A DNA stretch of 6,810 bases from Longimicrobiales bacterium (GTDB lineage Bacteria; Gemmatimonadota; Gemmatimonadetes; Longimicrobiales; Gaopeijiaceae): the NCBI GenBank assembly GCA_028280205.1, contig JANQME010000387.1, positions 1-6,810 on the forward strand, read 5' to 3'. Made by a program: the position numbers and the translations under genes. The notes below the pieces were generated by a model. That model saw only the letters and a program-made list of their open reading frames with translations, did no database searches and had not been told where the DNA came from. Every line of letters begins with the position of its first letter. Position 1 is the first letter of the stretch. Shown in pieces: positions 6,568 through 6,810 of this stretch.

Positions 6568-6810
6568 GTGAGCCCACTCGGTGCCGTCCACGTCGCCTTC
6601 AGCCTCGTTGCGCTCGGCTCGGGAGCCGTCGTCCTCCTGCTCCGCAAGGGGACCCGCTGGCATCGGACGTGGGGCCACGTCTACGCGACCTCGATGGTCG
6701 CGCTCTCGGTCACGGCCCTCTTCCTGTACCGCCTCACCGGGAGCTTCGGCCCGTTTCACGTCGCGGCGATCGTCGCGCTCGTCACGCTCACGGCGGGGCT
6801 GTTCTCGGTG
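6568..6810 (+). CDS. DUF2306-like integral membrane protein (5' part, cut by window edge)
   Basis: An open frame of 81 codons runs from GTG 6568 to the right edge without a stop, so the gene is partial. The translation begins MSPLGAVHVAFSLVALGSGA. It has a first hydrophobic helix at about residues 4-25, a basic loop RKGTRWHRTWGHVYA at about 26-40, a second helix, then LYRLTGSFGPFH and a third hydrophobic stretch to the edge. The pattern H-R-x-x-G-x-x-Y followed by Y-R-x-T-G-S-F-G-P-F-H is characteristic, to my recognition, of DUF2306 membrane proteins. These are small four- to six-helix proteins of unknown function. The basic loop suggests a cytoplasmic side. The gene is 69 bases after tesB on the same strand, and co-transcription is plausible. 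What the protein does is not known. Confidence 0.78.
   Translation, partial: MSPLGAVHVAFSLVALGSGAVVLLLRKGTRWHRTWGHVYATSMVALSVTALFLYRLTGSFGPFHVAAIVALVTLTAGLFSV

Noticed and set aside
5476..6759. 427-codon minus-strand open frame opposite tesB
   Set aside because: No domain is recognisable, and the composition is that of an antisense reading of a high-GC gene. The plus strand carries an intact TesB with catalytic residues and a DUF2306-like frame.

Overview
The window is GC-rich chromosomal DNA with long, tightly packed genes. It holds four complete protein genes and the start of a fifth. Codon use strongly favours G/C at third positions, Shine-Dalgarno signals are weak or absent at several starts, and the gene set is ordinary bacterial. 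A Gemmatimonadota or other high-GC Gram-negative-type lineage is possible, but this is an impression from the protein style. The sequence alone does not fix the taxon.

Layout. Positions 1-130 hold no gene but contain a striking nested palindrome with perfect 21-bp outer arms. A LysR-family regulator (minus strand, 131-1033) is divergent from a two-gene plus-strand operon: dabB (about 1135-2712), a NuoL-like proton-channel membrane subunit, and dabA (2765-5482), a DUF2309/UPF0753 zinc protein. The intergenic region (about 1029-1100) is the only AT-rich stretch. It carries a perfect 7-1-7 palindrome that fits a LysR-type T-N11-A box and overlaps the regulator's own start codon. A 12-bp GC stem-loop follows dabA. 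Next come a TesB-type acyl-CoA thioesterase II gene (5596-6498) and the first 81 codons of a DUF2306-like membrane protein (6568 to the right edge).

How the genes work together. DabB and DabA are known elsewhere to form an energy-coupled inorganic-carbon accumulation complex. DabA is a carbonic-anhydrase-like cytoplasmic subunit that hydrates CO2 to bicarbonate, and DabB is thought to couple this to a cation gradient. The Cys-Asp and His-Cys zinc ligands of DabA are visible with the expected spacing. The divergent LysR protein, whose DNA-binding domain resembles NhaR, is the obvious candidate regulator of dabBA and of itself. The thioesterase and the DUF2306 protein look like an independent downstream unit with housekeeping lipid and membrane roles. 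No carboxysome, RuBisCO or CRISPR gene and no mobile-element gene is visible, so the DAB system here may supply bicarbonate or CO2 for anaplerosis, or it may belong to an autotrophic pathway encoded elsewhere.
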